A stretch of 7,500 nt of DNA from NCBI GenBank assembly GCA_937919295.1, contig CALFRX010000209.1:1-7500 (forward strand), in the 5' to 3' direction. Below are positions 1-5,935 of this stretch, piece by piece; positions within the stretch are counted from its first letter, which is position 1, and the number at the start of each line of letters is the position of its first letter. The notes beneath the pieces were generated by a model, which was given only the letters and a program-made list of their open reading frames with translations, was not told the DNA's origin and searched no databases. Source of the stretch: an uncultured Peptococcaceae bacterium. Lineage in GTDB: Bacteria > Bacillota > Dehalobacteriia > UBA7702. The position numbers and the translations under genes are program-made.

Positions 1-796
1 CGTGAAGGTTGCGGTTGGTGGCGGCAATGATACGGCAATCGATGGGAATCCCTTGGCGACCGCCGACGGGGCGATAAACTTGCTCGTGAAGATCGTAGAG
101 AAGCCGGGTTTGCAGTGATAGGGGCAGCGCGTCAATTTCATCAAGAAAGAGGGTGCCGCCGCCGGCGACATCGATCATCCCCGGTTTTACCTGTTCCTCG
201 AAACCGCCGTCTAAGCCAAAAAGTTCTTCCGCAAGCTGTTCACCGGACATCGCGGCGCAGTTTAAACTGACAAAAGCGCCGTTTCTGCGGTTGCTGTAGC
301 GGTGGATATACTGGCCCAGCATCACCTTACCGGTGCCGCTTTCCCCATTGATCAGTACCGTGCTGTCGATTTTGGCAATTTTGGAGGCAAGGCTCATTGT
401 CTGCGACATGCCGCTGCTCTTATAAACAAATAGGATATTTTCATCCTGATCCGGGCTTTTTGCGGCACTTTCCCTCTCCCGAAAGGATTCGATGATATAA
501 GCGATTTCGTCGTTTTCCCCGCGCAGGGGAAAGACCGTGACATCTAAAATCCTGCCGGAAGGCGTTTCTTTACGGAACAGCACCATATCGCGGCGATCGG
601 CGCAGATGTTCACGGCCGAGGGCATACCAAAATAAGCGGTTTCTTCTTTGCCGAGGAAATCGCTTTGAGGGGCAATGAAACTGGCCGCCGCTTGGTTCAG
701 ATAAATGATGTTCCCCTTAGCATCGCAAACGCAAACACTGTCGGCGGCATGATCCGCAATCCAGCGCAGCGCTTCCAAATCTTTTTTATTTGCCAT
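1..796 (-). CDS. PAS/AAA+ transcriptional regulator of the sigma-54-activator type, GAFTGA loop absent (3' part beyond window)
   Basis: Translation of the reverse strand from ATG at 796 gives 265 residues before the window edge. Residues about 8-110 look like a PAS sensor domain (CDAKGNIIYLNQAA). Residues about 125-265 are an AAA+ domain: Walker A GESGTGK at 151-157, the FVSLNCAA segment, ELFG at 191-194, and Walker B LFLDEID at 216-222. An ATNRNL segment lies at the end of the visible part. The C-terminal part of the ATPase and any HTH lie outside the window. Family members normally carry GAFTGA a few residues after ELFG to contact sigma-54. Here that stretch reads LDGGFEEQVKPG, so the motif is missing while the ATPase motifs remain. 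This recalls TyrR-like members that act without sigma-54. GAGAGGTAAG just before the ATG, inside the upstream PHP gene, is a good ribosome site, and the stop-to-start gap of one base implies a joint operon. The family call is firm; the target genes are unknown. Confidence 0.9.
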   Translation of the reverse strand, partial: MANKKDLEALRWIADHAADSVCVCDAKGNIIYLNQAAASFIAPQSDFLGKEETAYFGMPSAVNICADRRDMVLFRKETPSGRILDVTVFPLRGENDEIAYIIESFRERESAAKSPDQDENILFVYKSSGMSQTMSLASKIAKIDSTVLINGESGTGKVMLGQYIHRYSNRRNGAFVSLNCAAMSGEQLAEELFGLDGGFEEQVKPGMIDVAGGGTLFLDEIDALPLSLQTRLLYDLHEQVYRPVGGRQGIPIDCRIIAATNRNLH

Positions 797-797
797 C

Positions 798-1592
798 TTA
801 CCTCTCCGTGAGAGTACAGAACTTTCTGTTTTTAAAATAACCCGCCGTAAAACCTTCCGTCAGCTTGAAAGCGCTGTCGAAGCCGGCGGCGATATCGACG
901 TCCCGGTGAGCGTCGGAACCGACGGTCAGCCGCTGTCCGCCAACGTCTTTGTACATTTCTAAGATCTTTTTCCCCGGTGACGTCTCTGCGCAGCCCTTTC
1001 GCAAGGGTGACGTATTGATTTCGATGACGCTGCCATTTTTCACTACACGGTCTAAAATTTCCGCTATCAGCGCGTCTTCCGCCGCGTCACGTTTCAAATA
1101 GCGTTTCGGGTAATCGAAATGACCCAAAACGTCAAAGCCGCCCAAGCGGGCTACAGCCAATAGATCTTCGTAATAGCGGCAGTAGATGCGGTCTACCGCA
1201 TATTGAAAAATACTTTTGCCATCGTTTCCCGTCCAGTGAATGCCCATGGGCAATATCACATAGTGAACGCTGGCGATGACCACATCATAAACGTCGCCTT
1301 GCAATACCTTTTCATATTCTTTGGGATAGATGTGAGCCTCCCCCACCTCGATCCCTTTTAAGATTTCTAACTGACCGCCATAGCGCTCCCGCGCCATTTC
1401 GATGGCGCGCTTATATTTTTCCGCGTCAAAGGGAATGGAATCGTCATAATGGGGATCAAAATCCACGTGTTCGGTAAAGCAAATTCGTTTTAGCCCTTTT
1501 GCCATAGCGCCGCGGCACATTTCATCCATAGACGAAACGGCATCGCCGGAGAACTTAAGGGAATGGATATGGGTATCTGTGGTAAATGCCAT
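798..1592 (-). CDS. PHP-domain phosphatase, HisJ-like histidinol-phosphatase family
   Basis: This is a 264-residue protein with a complete PHP metal site: THIH (H8, H10), FSGD (D17), TEH (H42), GIEVGE (E82), SVH (H110), GHFD (H158) and GSDAH (D226, H228). This ligand pattern and the length fit the HisJ family, which hydrolyses L-histidinol phosphate with a trinuclear metal centre in the cytoplasm. No other histidine-biosynthesis gene is visible, so a different phosphate ester is possible. I place the start at ATG 1592 rather than the in-frame ATG at 1649. The PHP motif then sits at the N-terminus as in the family, and AAGAAGG lies 8 bases upstream. The 1649 codon also falls in the -35 box of the promoter that appears to drive the gene. 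It is followed after one base by the PAS/AAA+ regulator gene, suggesting that the regulator and enzyme share expression. Confidence 0.88.
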   Translation of the reverse strand: MAFTTDTHIHSLKFSGDAVSSMDEMCRGAMAKGLKRICFTEHVDFDPHYDDSIPFDAEKYKRAIEMARERYGGQLEILKGIEVGEAHIYPKEYEKVLQGDVYDVVIASVHYVILPMGIHWTGNDGKSIFQYAVDRIYCRYYEDLLAVARLGGFDVLGHFDYPKRYLKRDAAEDALIAEILDRVVKNGSVIEINTSPLRKGCAETSPGKKILEMYKDVGGQRLTVGSDAHRDVDIAAGFDSAFKLTEGFTAGYFKNRKFCTLTER

Positions 1593-1620
1593 GGTCGCTA
1601 CCTTCTTTCTAATTGGTTTT

Positions 1621-1649
1621 ATTATAAACCCCCTCCTTAAAATAATCAA
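1621..1649 (-). promoter_or_regulatory. sigma-A-type promoter for the PHP/regulator operon
   Basis: On the minus strand, TTGATT (1644-1649) is followed after exactly 17 bases by TATAAT (1621-1626). Transcription would begin near 1614, giving a leader of about 22 bases before the ATG at 1592. This geometry also rules out the upstream ATG at 1649 as a start. Confidence 0.72.
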
Positions 1650-1663
1650 GTCATTTTTGACTT
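1648..1663. promoter_or_regulatory. palindromic candidate operator in the divergent region
   Basis: AAGTCA (1648-1653) and TGACTT (1658-1663) form a perfect 6-bp inverted repeat with a TTTT spacer. It touches the -35 box of the minus-strand promoter and lies upstream of the plus-strand -10. It is placed to affect one or both divergent operons. The binding protein is not identifiable from the sequence. Confidence 0.45.
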
Positions 1664-1696
1664 ATATCACAATAACCTCTTCCGACATAATATAAT
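1662..1696 (+). promoter_or_regulatory. probable promoter region of cotJABC
   Basis: CATAATAT at 1686-1693 fits the sporulation sigma-E -10 pattern CATAnnnT, and the overlapping TATAAT at 1691-1696 also fits a sigma-A -10. The upstream half is weak: TTATAT at 1662-1667 resembles a sigma-E -35 element but is a little too far away, and no good sigma-A -35 lies at 16-18 bases. In Bacillus subtilis the cotJ operon is sigma-E dependent, so I favour a mother-cell promoter by family knowledge rather than by match quality. The ribosome site AAAGGAGAG (1711-1719) precedes cotJA. Confidence 0.45.
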
Positions 1697-1723
1697 AGTA
1701 AAATCTAACGAAAGGAGAGTTCT

Positions 1724-1909
1724 ATGGAACGCTATCCGGACAGTATCTACGATGCCCGCAATGTCAAAATCAAGGTTGTCGGTCCCTTGGCCATGGCCTA
1801 CGTGCCGATGCAGAAATTCGTCAACCTTTACGATGCCGCCGACGGATTTCAGGTAGGCACGATTTTCAAAGACCTTGATCTCCCTTATTTAGGAGGGATG
1901 GCAAGATGA
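1724..1909 (+). CDS. cotJA: spore coat-associated protein CotJA
   Basis: This 61-residue protein has the CotJA signature: a central PLAMAYVPMQ (21-30) and a C-terminal GTIFKDLDLPYLGG (45-58). CotJA is a small inner spore-coat component needed for assembly of CotJC in Bacillus. The tenth residue of the central motif is Met here, where many relatives have Trp. It has a strong ribosome site, AAAGGAGAG, and starts the three-gene operon. Its TGA overlaps the ATG of cotJB by four bases (ATGA), implying translational coupling. No signal peptide or membrane segment is seen, as expected for a coat protein made in the mother cell cytoplasm. Confidence 0.92.
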   Translation: MERYPDSIYDARNVKIKVVGPLAMAYVPMQKFVNLYDAADGFQVGTIFKDLDLPYLGGMAR

Positions 1910-2178
1910 ACGACAGAGAACAACTGCTTCGGGAATACGGAGAAACAGCCTTTGCCGCCTTTGACATCATGCTTTTCCTCGACACCCATCCCTTTAACAG
2001 CGAGGCGCTTATGGCCCACGCCCATTATTGCCGCGCCGCCGCTGCTTTAAAAAACGAATATGAAATGAAATACGGCCCGCTGACTGCTTGCAGCGGAGCC
2101 ACCGCCAACAGCTGGGAATGGGTGGAAGGGCCCTGGCCCTGGGAAAAGAAGGAGGGATCAAGGCGTGTGGGTCTATGA
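1906..2178 (+). CDS. cotJB: spore coat protein CotJB
   Basis: This 90-residue protein has the CotJB family pattern: an N-terminal helix ending in LFLDTHP (23-29), a middle YEMKYGPLT (52-60), and a Trp/Pro-rich C-terminal part, SWEWVEGPWPWE (69-80). It belongs to the CotJ spore coat group; its biochemical role is not established. AGGAGGG at 1891-1897 provides the ribosome site inside the end of cotJA. The last 14 bases overlap the cotJC start, so all three genes are translationally linked. The basic tail after the PWPWE motif (KKEGSRRVGL) is encoded by the cotJC ribosome-site region and may be unconstrained. Confidence 0.92.
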   Translation: MNDREQLLREYGETAFAAFDIMLFLDTHPFNSEALMAHAHYCRAAAALKNEYEMKYGPLTACSGATANSWEWVEGPWPWEKKEGSRRVGL

Positions 2179-2758
2179 AAAGCGATTGCAGTTTCCGATT
2201 AATATCAAAAATCCCGATGCCCGGGCCGCTTCGGTGATCATCTCGCAGTTAGGCGGCCCCGACGGCGAACTGGGGGCATCGATGCGTTATCTAAACCAGC
2301 GCTATACCATGCCGTATAATTCCGTGAAAGCAGCGTTAACGGATATCGGCAGCGAGGAACTGAACCATTTGGAAATGGTCGGCACTCTTGTGCATCAGCT
2401 GACGCGGAATCTTACCATTGAAGAGATCAAGGAAGCCGGTTACGACAAATATTTCGTCGATCATACCGTCGGCGTCTACCCCACCGCGGCATCAGGCTAT
2501 CCTTTCAGCGCTTCGGAATTTGCCGTGAAAGGCGATCCCATCACCGACCTTCACGAAGACATGGCGGCGGAACAGAAAGCCCGCACCACTTACGACAATA
2601 TTTTGCGTCTTGTCGACGATCCCGATGTCAAAGAGGTTATCCGTTTTTTGAGAGCCAGGGAAGTCGTCCATTACCAACGTTTCGGCGAAAGCCTCCAAAT
2701 CGTCATCGACAATCTGAACCAGAAGAATTTTTATGCCTTCAACCCCTCCTTCCGTTAA
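2165..2758 (+). CDS. cotJC: spore coat protein CotJC, manganese catalase family
   Basis: This is a 197-residue ferritin-like protein starting at GTG 2165. The N-terminus MWVYEKRLQFP is typical of CotJC, and AAGGAGGGA lies at 2149-2157. Manganese-catalase metal ligands are all present: E35 (GGPDGEL), E65 and H68 (EELNH), E136 (AAEQKA) and H169 (EVVHYQRF). The dimanganese site is therefore probably intact, and the coat protein may protect the spore against hydrogen peroxide. The length is close to other CotJC proteins and shorter than free-living manganese catalases, which carry a C-terminal extension. It ends the operon and is followed 12 bases later by a hairpin terminator. Confidence 0.95.
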   Translation: MWVYEKRLQFPINIKNPDARAASVIISQLGGPDGELGASMRYLNQRYTMPYNSVKAALTDIGSEELNHLEMVGTLVHQLTRNLTIEEIKEAGYDKYFVDHTVGVYPTAASGYPFSASEFAVKGDPITDLHEDMAAEQKARTTYDNILRLVDDPDVKEVIRFLRAREVVHYQRFGESLQIVIDNLNQKNFYAFNPSFR

Positions 2759-2770
2759 ACAGTCAATAAA

Positions 2771-2808
2771 GTGCCCGTCGACGGTAAAGTCAACGGGCAC
2801 TCTTTTTT
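2771..2808 (+). terminator. intrinsic terminator of cotJABC, shared with the facing operon
   Basis: GTGCCCGTCGAC (2771-2782) pairs with GTCAACGGGCAC (2789-2800) with a single mismatch across a 6-base loop, followed by TCTTTTTT. It is a strong terminator in the plus direction. Read from the minus strand, the same hairpin ends the convergent methyltransferase operon, but there the U-tract is poor (TTTATT), so termination may be leaky in that direction. Confidence 0.88.
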
Positions 2809-2924
2809 ATGGATCAGGGGTGAAGGCGCGTGTGTCTCCCCAAGCAAACCTCCATTCAGTTAGCACAGCAATGAAACGCAGAGAACCGCGGCAAATCCCG
2901 CCGTCACCACGCTTCCACAGAGAA

Positions 2925-3056
2925 TCAGCGCGCGACGCAGACGCGCCGTTCATAATTTCCCGCCTGATACACCCAAGCAAGGGCTTCTTTGGCGTAACTG
3001 ACGATTTGGCTGAAGTCGCTGCTGTAACCCGCAATCAGGTTCGTATCGTCTGCCAC
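2925..3056 (-). CDS. small unrecognised ORF downstream of DUF1638, possibly a frameshifted two-helix membrane peptide
   Basis: This is the only gene candidate I can support in the 300-base stretch 2811-3110. GTG at 3056 with GAGGT seven bases upstream opens a 43-residue frame, MADDTNLIAGYSSDFSQIVS at the start, ending with CVAR and TGA at 2925-2927. The neighbouring minus frame continues with RLRR and then a hydrophobic run of about 22 residues (ALILCGSVVTAGFAAVLCVS and on), stopping at TAA 2860-2862. Joining the two frames would need one added base, or two removed, around 2920-2950, in a CG-repetitive stretch (GCGCG tracts). The result would be a peptide of about 65 residues with a positively charged turn before one membrane helix. 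I do not recognise the family. It could be a decayed gene, a programmed frameshift or chance. A tiny upstream ORF (ATG 3089 to TGA 3066) with its own GAGG precedes it. I see nothing else between 2811 and 2860. Confidence 0.3.
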   Translation of the reverse strand: MADDTNLIAGYSSDFSQIVSYAKEALAWVYQAGNYERRVCVAR

Positions 3057-3110
3057 GGCGATACCTCAATGGGCGGCGTAACGTATCATGATCGCCACAC
3101 CTCAGATAGC

Positions 3111-3770
3111 TTATTTCATCAGAAAATGTTCTTCGGCAATGGCGGTGCCGGGAGGCACTACGATAAAGTTGTCGTCGAATTCCAAGCGCATCATCTTTTT
3201 CAATACCCCGCAGGGGCCGGGGTGTTTGGTGATACTCACCTCCACAAGGTTGGCCAGGGGTTGGATCTTCTTCTCCGCTTCGGCCAGGCAATAGCAGCCC
3301 GTATCCACAAAAGCGAAATGCTGGTAGTTGTCATAGAGCATCTTCATCACCATCTCTGCCCGCTCCCGGCCGTATTTTTCGAGGGTACGTTCGTATTCAT
3401 TGTTGATGGCGTTCTTTTCCCTCAACCAGCCATCGGTCAGAAAATAGCTGTAGGCAGGCCGTTTTACGGCTTTGAGATCGTCTCTAGAGAGGAGCATGTT
3501 AACGCAGTCTTCGCATTTGGGCAGGATTAAGGTGGAGCGTTTCGATTTCAGTCCCAGGGTGCCGTTGCCACAGCGGCCCATGGGCAGTATGATCACATCG
3601 ACATTGTAGATATTGTCGATGGTCTTTTGCAGATAGTCCCGGAGGTTATCGGGAAAAAGGTGCAGCTCCGAAGGAATAAAAAGGGTGGGAATTCTCGTTC
3701 CCGCCTCTTTTAGCGCCGCCTCGATTTCATCCTGTAGGATGGTGCAAGCCAACATCAAATAATTTTTCAT
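3111..3770 (-). CDS. DUF1638 family protein of the corrinoid methyltransferase operon
   Basis: This is a 219-residue cytoplasmic protein that matches the DUF1638 pattern as I remember it. It has an N-terminal LACTIL strand, PMGRCGNGTLGL (63-74), LPKCEDCVNMLL (83-94) and YFLTDGW (109-115). A later DTGCYC segment lies at 156-161. The family has no assigned activity but often sits beside corrinoid proteins and UroD-type methyltransferases, as here. Seven cysteines (9, 67, 86, 89, 159, 161, 187), including CxxC at 86-89 and CxC at 159-161, suggest metal, iron-sulfur or corrinoid handling; this is inference. AAAAGGGG lies 8 bases before the ATG, and the gene starts 19 bases after the CobW-like gene stops, so the two are probably co-transcribed. 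Confidence 0.82.
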   Translation of the reverse strand: MKNYLMLACTILQDEIEAALKEAGTRIPTLFIPSELHLFPDNLRDYLQKTIDNIYNVDVIILPMGRCGNGTLGLKSKRSTLILPKCEDCVNMLLSRDDLKAVKRPAYSYFLTDGWLREKNAINNEYERTLEKYGRERAEMVMKMLYDNYQHFAFVDTGCYCLAEAEKKIQPLANLVEVSITKHPGPCGVLKKMMRLEFDDNFIVVPPGTAIAEEHFLMK

Positions 3771-3789
3771 CCAGTCATCCCCTTTTCAA

Positions 3790-4764
3790 TTATGATAACG
3801 CCTGCCAGTAGCTGTTGTCAAGATGTTTGCCGATGACCACAAAAAAGCCGTCACCGCTAAAATCATAGGGGGAACTGCTGATTTTTCCATAGACGTCGTC
3901 AAAACGGACATCGCCCTTTTCCGTATGCAGCAAGCCTTTGGCCCGAAAGATCTCGCCACCCTGATCCCCACGGAGACGGTGAAAGAAGTTTTCAAGCCAA
4001 GTTTTACTGACCCGCTCTTTCACCACCACGGAACAGGAAGCGAATGCCTCATCACCGTGATGATGATGGTGGTGATGGTGATGGTGATGATCATGGTCGT
4101 GGTGATGCTCCCGGTGATGGGCTTTTTCCGCGGCAGCGGCGGAGGGAGATAGGGTCTCACACTGTTCCGCCGCGGTTAGCACCGCAAGACTGTTCAGCGT
4201 TGACCATTCTTCGGCAAAAATAGGGGCGTACGGATTCAAGGCGCGGATCGCGGCCATGACCTCATCGATGGATGCCCCCGCTTCCATTTCCTGAACGTGG
4301 GAGAGAACCACAGTTTTGGCGTCAACAATCTGCTTTTGGAAGAATTCGCCACCGACTTCCATAAAGATCGGCAGCATGGTAGCGTCCACCACGGTGATGA
4401 TCGCGTTGATTTGAAGGGGCGTCTTTTCCCCCGCCAAAGCGCAGGCCTGGCAAAGATCGGGGAGCTTCGCCAAGCCCGTGGGCTCAATGACAATGCGGTC
4501 GGGGTGAACCGTATCCATGAGCGCCGTGATGCCGTCGATGAAATTGCCCTGTAACGTACAGCAAATACAGCCGTTGGCGATTTCTTTGATGGTGATACCG
4601 TAACCGGCAAGCAGCGTGCCGTCGAGGGGAATCTCCCCGAATTCATTTTCCAGCAAGGCGATCTTCTCCCCGAAATACGCTTCTTTTAACAGCTTATTCA
4701 AAAATGTCGTCTTCCCCGCACCCAAAAAGCCGGCGATCAGATCGATTTTTACGGGTTTACTCAT
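3790..4764 (-). CDS. CobW/P47K-like (COG0523) metal-binding GTPase with polyhistidine stretch
   Basis: From ATG 4764 the protein has 324 residues; GTG at 4767 is an alternative start one codon earlier, and AAAGGGG serves either. The N-terminal G domain has Walker A GFLGAGKT (12-19), ENEFGE (39-44), the COG0523 metal motif CICC (66-69) and IEPTGLA (93-99). A linker at 216-236 holds 17 histidines in 21 residues, including 11 in a row. A CobW C-terminal domain follows at about 240-324. Such GTPases deliver or store zinc, cobalt or other metals. The expected G4 motif [N/S]KxD is replaced by SHVQ at 155-158 (VVLSHVQEM), so guanine specificity may be altered. The His run is encoded by mixed CAT/CAC codons. 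The gene sits downstream of the methyltransferase and upstream of DUF1638, suggesting that it supplies metal to the methyltransferase (zinc) or to the corrinoid. The family call is firm; the metal is unknown. Confidence 0.9.
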   Translation of the reverse strand: MSKPVKIDLIAGFLGAGKTTFLNKLLKEAYFGEKIALLENEFGEIPLDGTLLAGYGITIKEIANGCICCTLQGNFIDGITALMDTVHPDRIVIEPTGLAKLPDLCQACALAGEKTPLQINAIITVVDATMLPIFMEVGGEFFQKQIVDAKTVVLSHVQEMEAGASIDEVMAAIRALNPYAPIFAEEWSTLNSLAVLTAAEQCETLSPSAAAAEKAHHREHHHDHDHHHHHHHHHHHGDEAFASCSVVVKERVSKTWLENFFHRLRGDQGGEIFRAKGLLHTEKGDVRFDDVYGKISSSPYDFSGDGFFVVIGKHLDNSYWQALS

Positions 4765-4791
4765 CACGACGCACCCCTTTAAACGATTATC

Positions 4792-4820
4792 GGGGGAAGG
4801 CGTTTTATGAACCTCCCCCC
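4792..4820 (-). promoter_or_regulatory. intercistronic hairpin between methyltransferase and CobW-like genes
   Basis: In the minus-strand transcript GGGGGGAGG pairs with CCTTCCCCC (nine pairs, one G-U) around an 11-base loop. No U-tract follows, so it is not a standard terminator. It may stabilise the upstream mRNA end or set unequal expression of the first two and last two genes. This 67-base gap is the longest between genes inside the operon. Confidence 0.45.
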
Positions 4821-4831
4821 TAAATTTTTAT

Positions 4832-5935
4832 TTAACGACTGGTAGCAGCTTCAATCATGGCCTGGATATTTTCAATCTTGGCATTGGCGGGAATATCGCA
4901 GCCCTGAGCTAAAATGACGCCTTTTGGCCCCAGTTCATCGATAATGCGGTAGCAGTAATCTTTAACTTCACCGGGGGTACCCAACGAGAGCAAGGCCGGG
5001 GGTACGTCGCCCATCACCGCCATATGACCATCCAATATTTTTTTGGCCCGGAACATATCCGTGGTGCTGTCCGGGGAAAAGACACAGCCCTTGGGCATAT
5101 CGAGGAAGCGTTCCACATCCCGATCCCAGCAGGAATCGAGATGGAACACGGGGATAACCCCTTCTGCCAAAGCAGTTTCCGCCAAAGCTTTATAATAGGG
5201 AAAAACCAGGGTTTCCCAGAATTTGGGGCCGACGAATTCGCTGGCGGTACGCCAGGCGCCGAGCCAAATGGCAATCGGTTTGTAACCTTTGAAGGTATCG
5301 CGCAAATTCTGTTGCAGTTCCGGCAACGCCACAGCGCAAGCTTCTTTCACGAGATCCAAATGCTTGTAGAGATCCCGGGAAAACTTCACCATGGTACGGC
5401 CACCACAGAAATATTCAAAGGGAACGGTAAAGATCAAAGGACTAAAAGGAACCATCCCGGCAGCTGAAACATTTTCTATCATTTTACCGAAACTCTGGTA
5501 AAATGAGACCAGTTTTTCGGGGAGATTGTCAAGGCGTTCCACCAAATAACGGTTATACCAATTATAAAAACCATTGTCGATGATGTCCTTGTAATCCTCC
5601 ACCTGCATCAGTTCTTTTTCATCCACTTGCCAAAGTTCATCGGCAGGCAATTCGATACCGGGATGTTTTACTTTCGACAGCCATAGAGCAGAAAGCAAAT
5701 AGGAGGAAAATCCGGCGTGCTGCACACCGTCGGGCAAACCGATTTCTTCATAAGTTTTAATCATACAATCGGTAGCGTACATGGGGTCCGTCATCATCGG
5801 CGCCAAGGAGCCGCCGGCATGAAGCATATGAGCGGAGAGACCTCCCAAAACCACAGGTACGCGGTCAATCTCCTCAAAATGAACGGCTCCTAAAATCCGT
5901 TTCAAGGCAGCATCATATCTTTCTTGGTTGGTCAT
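4832..5935 (-). CDS. UroD-family corrinoid methyltransferase
   Basis: This 367-residue protein has the uroporphyrinogen-decarboxylase fold seen in methyltransferases such as MtaA, CmuA and O-demethylase methyltransferase I. Recognisable parts are an N-terminal DRVPVVLGG (24-32), FHLDSCWDRDVERF (264-277), GDVPPALLSLGTP (309-321) and the C-terminal QGCDIPANAKIENI (344-357). H265 and C346 are candidate ligands for the catalytic zinc. MtaA has His-x-Cys where this protein has H265-L-D267, and C269 sits nearby, so the zinc set probably differs. It is not a heme-pathway enzyme: its start abuts the stop of a corrinoid protein gene with no gap, and GGGGGTGA provides the ribosome site. It would transfer a methyl group between a substrate, perhaps a methoxy or methylamine compound, and the partner corrinoid protein. 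The substrate cannot be read from the sequence. No fusion or truncation is seen. Confidence 0.88.
   Translation of the reverse strand: MTNQERYDAALKRILGAVHFEEIDRVPVVLGGLSAHMLHAGGSLAPMMTDPMYATDCMIKTYEEIGLPDGVQHAGFSSYLLSALWLSKVKHPGIELPADELWQVDEKELMQVEDYKDIIDNGFYNWYNRYLVERLDNLPEKLVSFYQSFGKMIENVSAAGMVPFSPLIFTVPFEYFCGGRTMVKFSRDLYKHLDLVKEACAVALPELQQNLRDTFKGYKPIAIWLGAWRTASEFVGPKFWETLVFPYYKALAETALAEGVIPVFHLDSCWDRDVERFLDMPKGCVFSPDSTTDMFRAKKILDGHMAVMGDVPPALLSLGTPGEVKDYCYRIIDELGPKGVILAQGCDIPANAKIENIQAMIEAATSR
5479..5506. repeat. 10-bp perfect inverted repeat inside the methyltransferase gene
   Basis: TCATTTTACC (5479-5488) and GGTAAAATGA (5497-5506) are exact reverse complements separated by 8 bases. 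On the coding strand it spans codons for SFYQSFGKM. It can form an AT-rich RNA hairpin, or could be a DNA site; it may also be chance. Confidence 0.6.

Noticed and set aside
1593..1649. Nineteen-residue N-terminal extension of the PHP protein from ATG 1649
   Set aside because: The ATG lies in the -35 box and there is a strong ribosome site before ATG 1592. The PHP motif belongs at the N-terminus.
2807..3034. 75-codon minus-strand frame overlapping the small ORF
   Set aside because: It has arginine-, serine- and tryptophan-rich composition without a motif, and no good ribosome site. It ends in the terminator region.
2733..3530. Long plus-strand open frame of 265 codons
   Set aside because: It runs antisense to the well-supported DUF1638 gene and through the cotJC terminator. 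Its translation has no recognisable domain.
4048..4126. Trinucleotide repeat tract resembling a satellite or regulatory repeat
   Set aside because: It is explained by CAT/CAC histidine codons of the CobW-like linker.
4236..4646. 136-codon minus-strand frame inside the CobW-like gene
   Set aside because: It is an out-of-frame shadow of the GTPase. Its Ser/Arg/Pro-rich composition is typical of a wrong frame.
4832..5935. True uroporphyrinogen decarboxylase of heme synthesis
   Set aside because: The C-terminal GCDIP motif, the HLD segment and direct linkage to a corrinoid protein fit methyltransferases of this superfamily instead.
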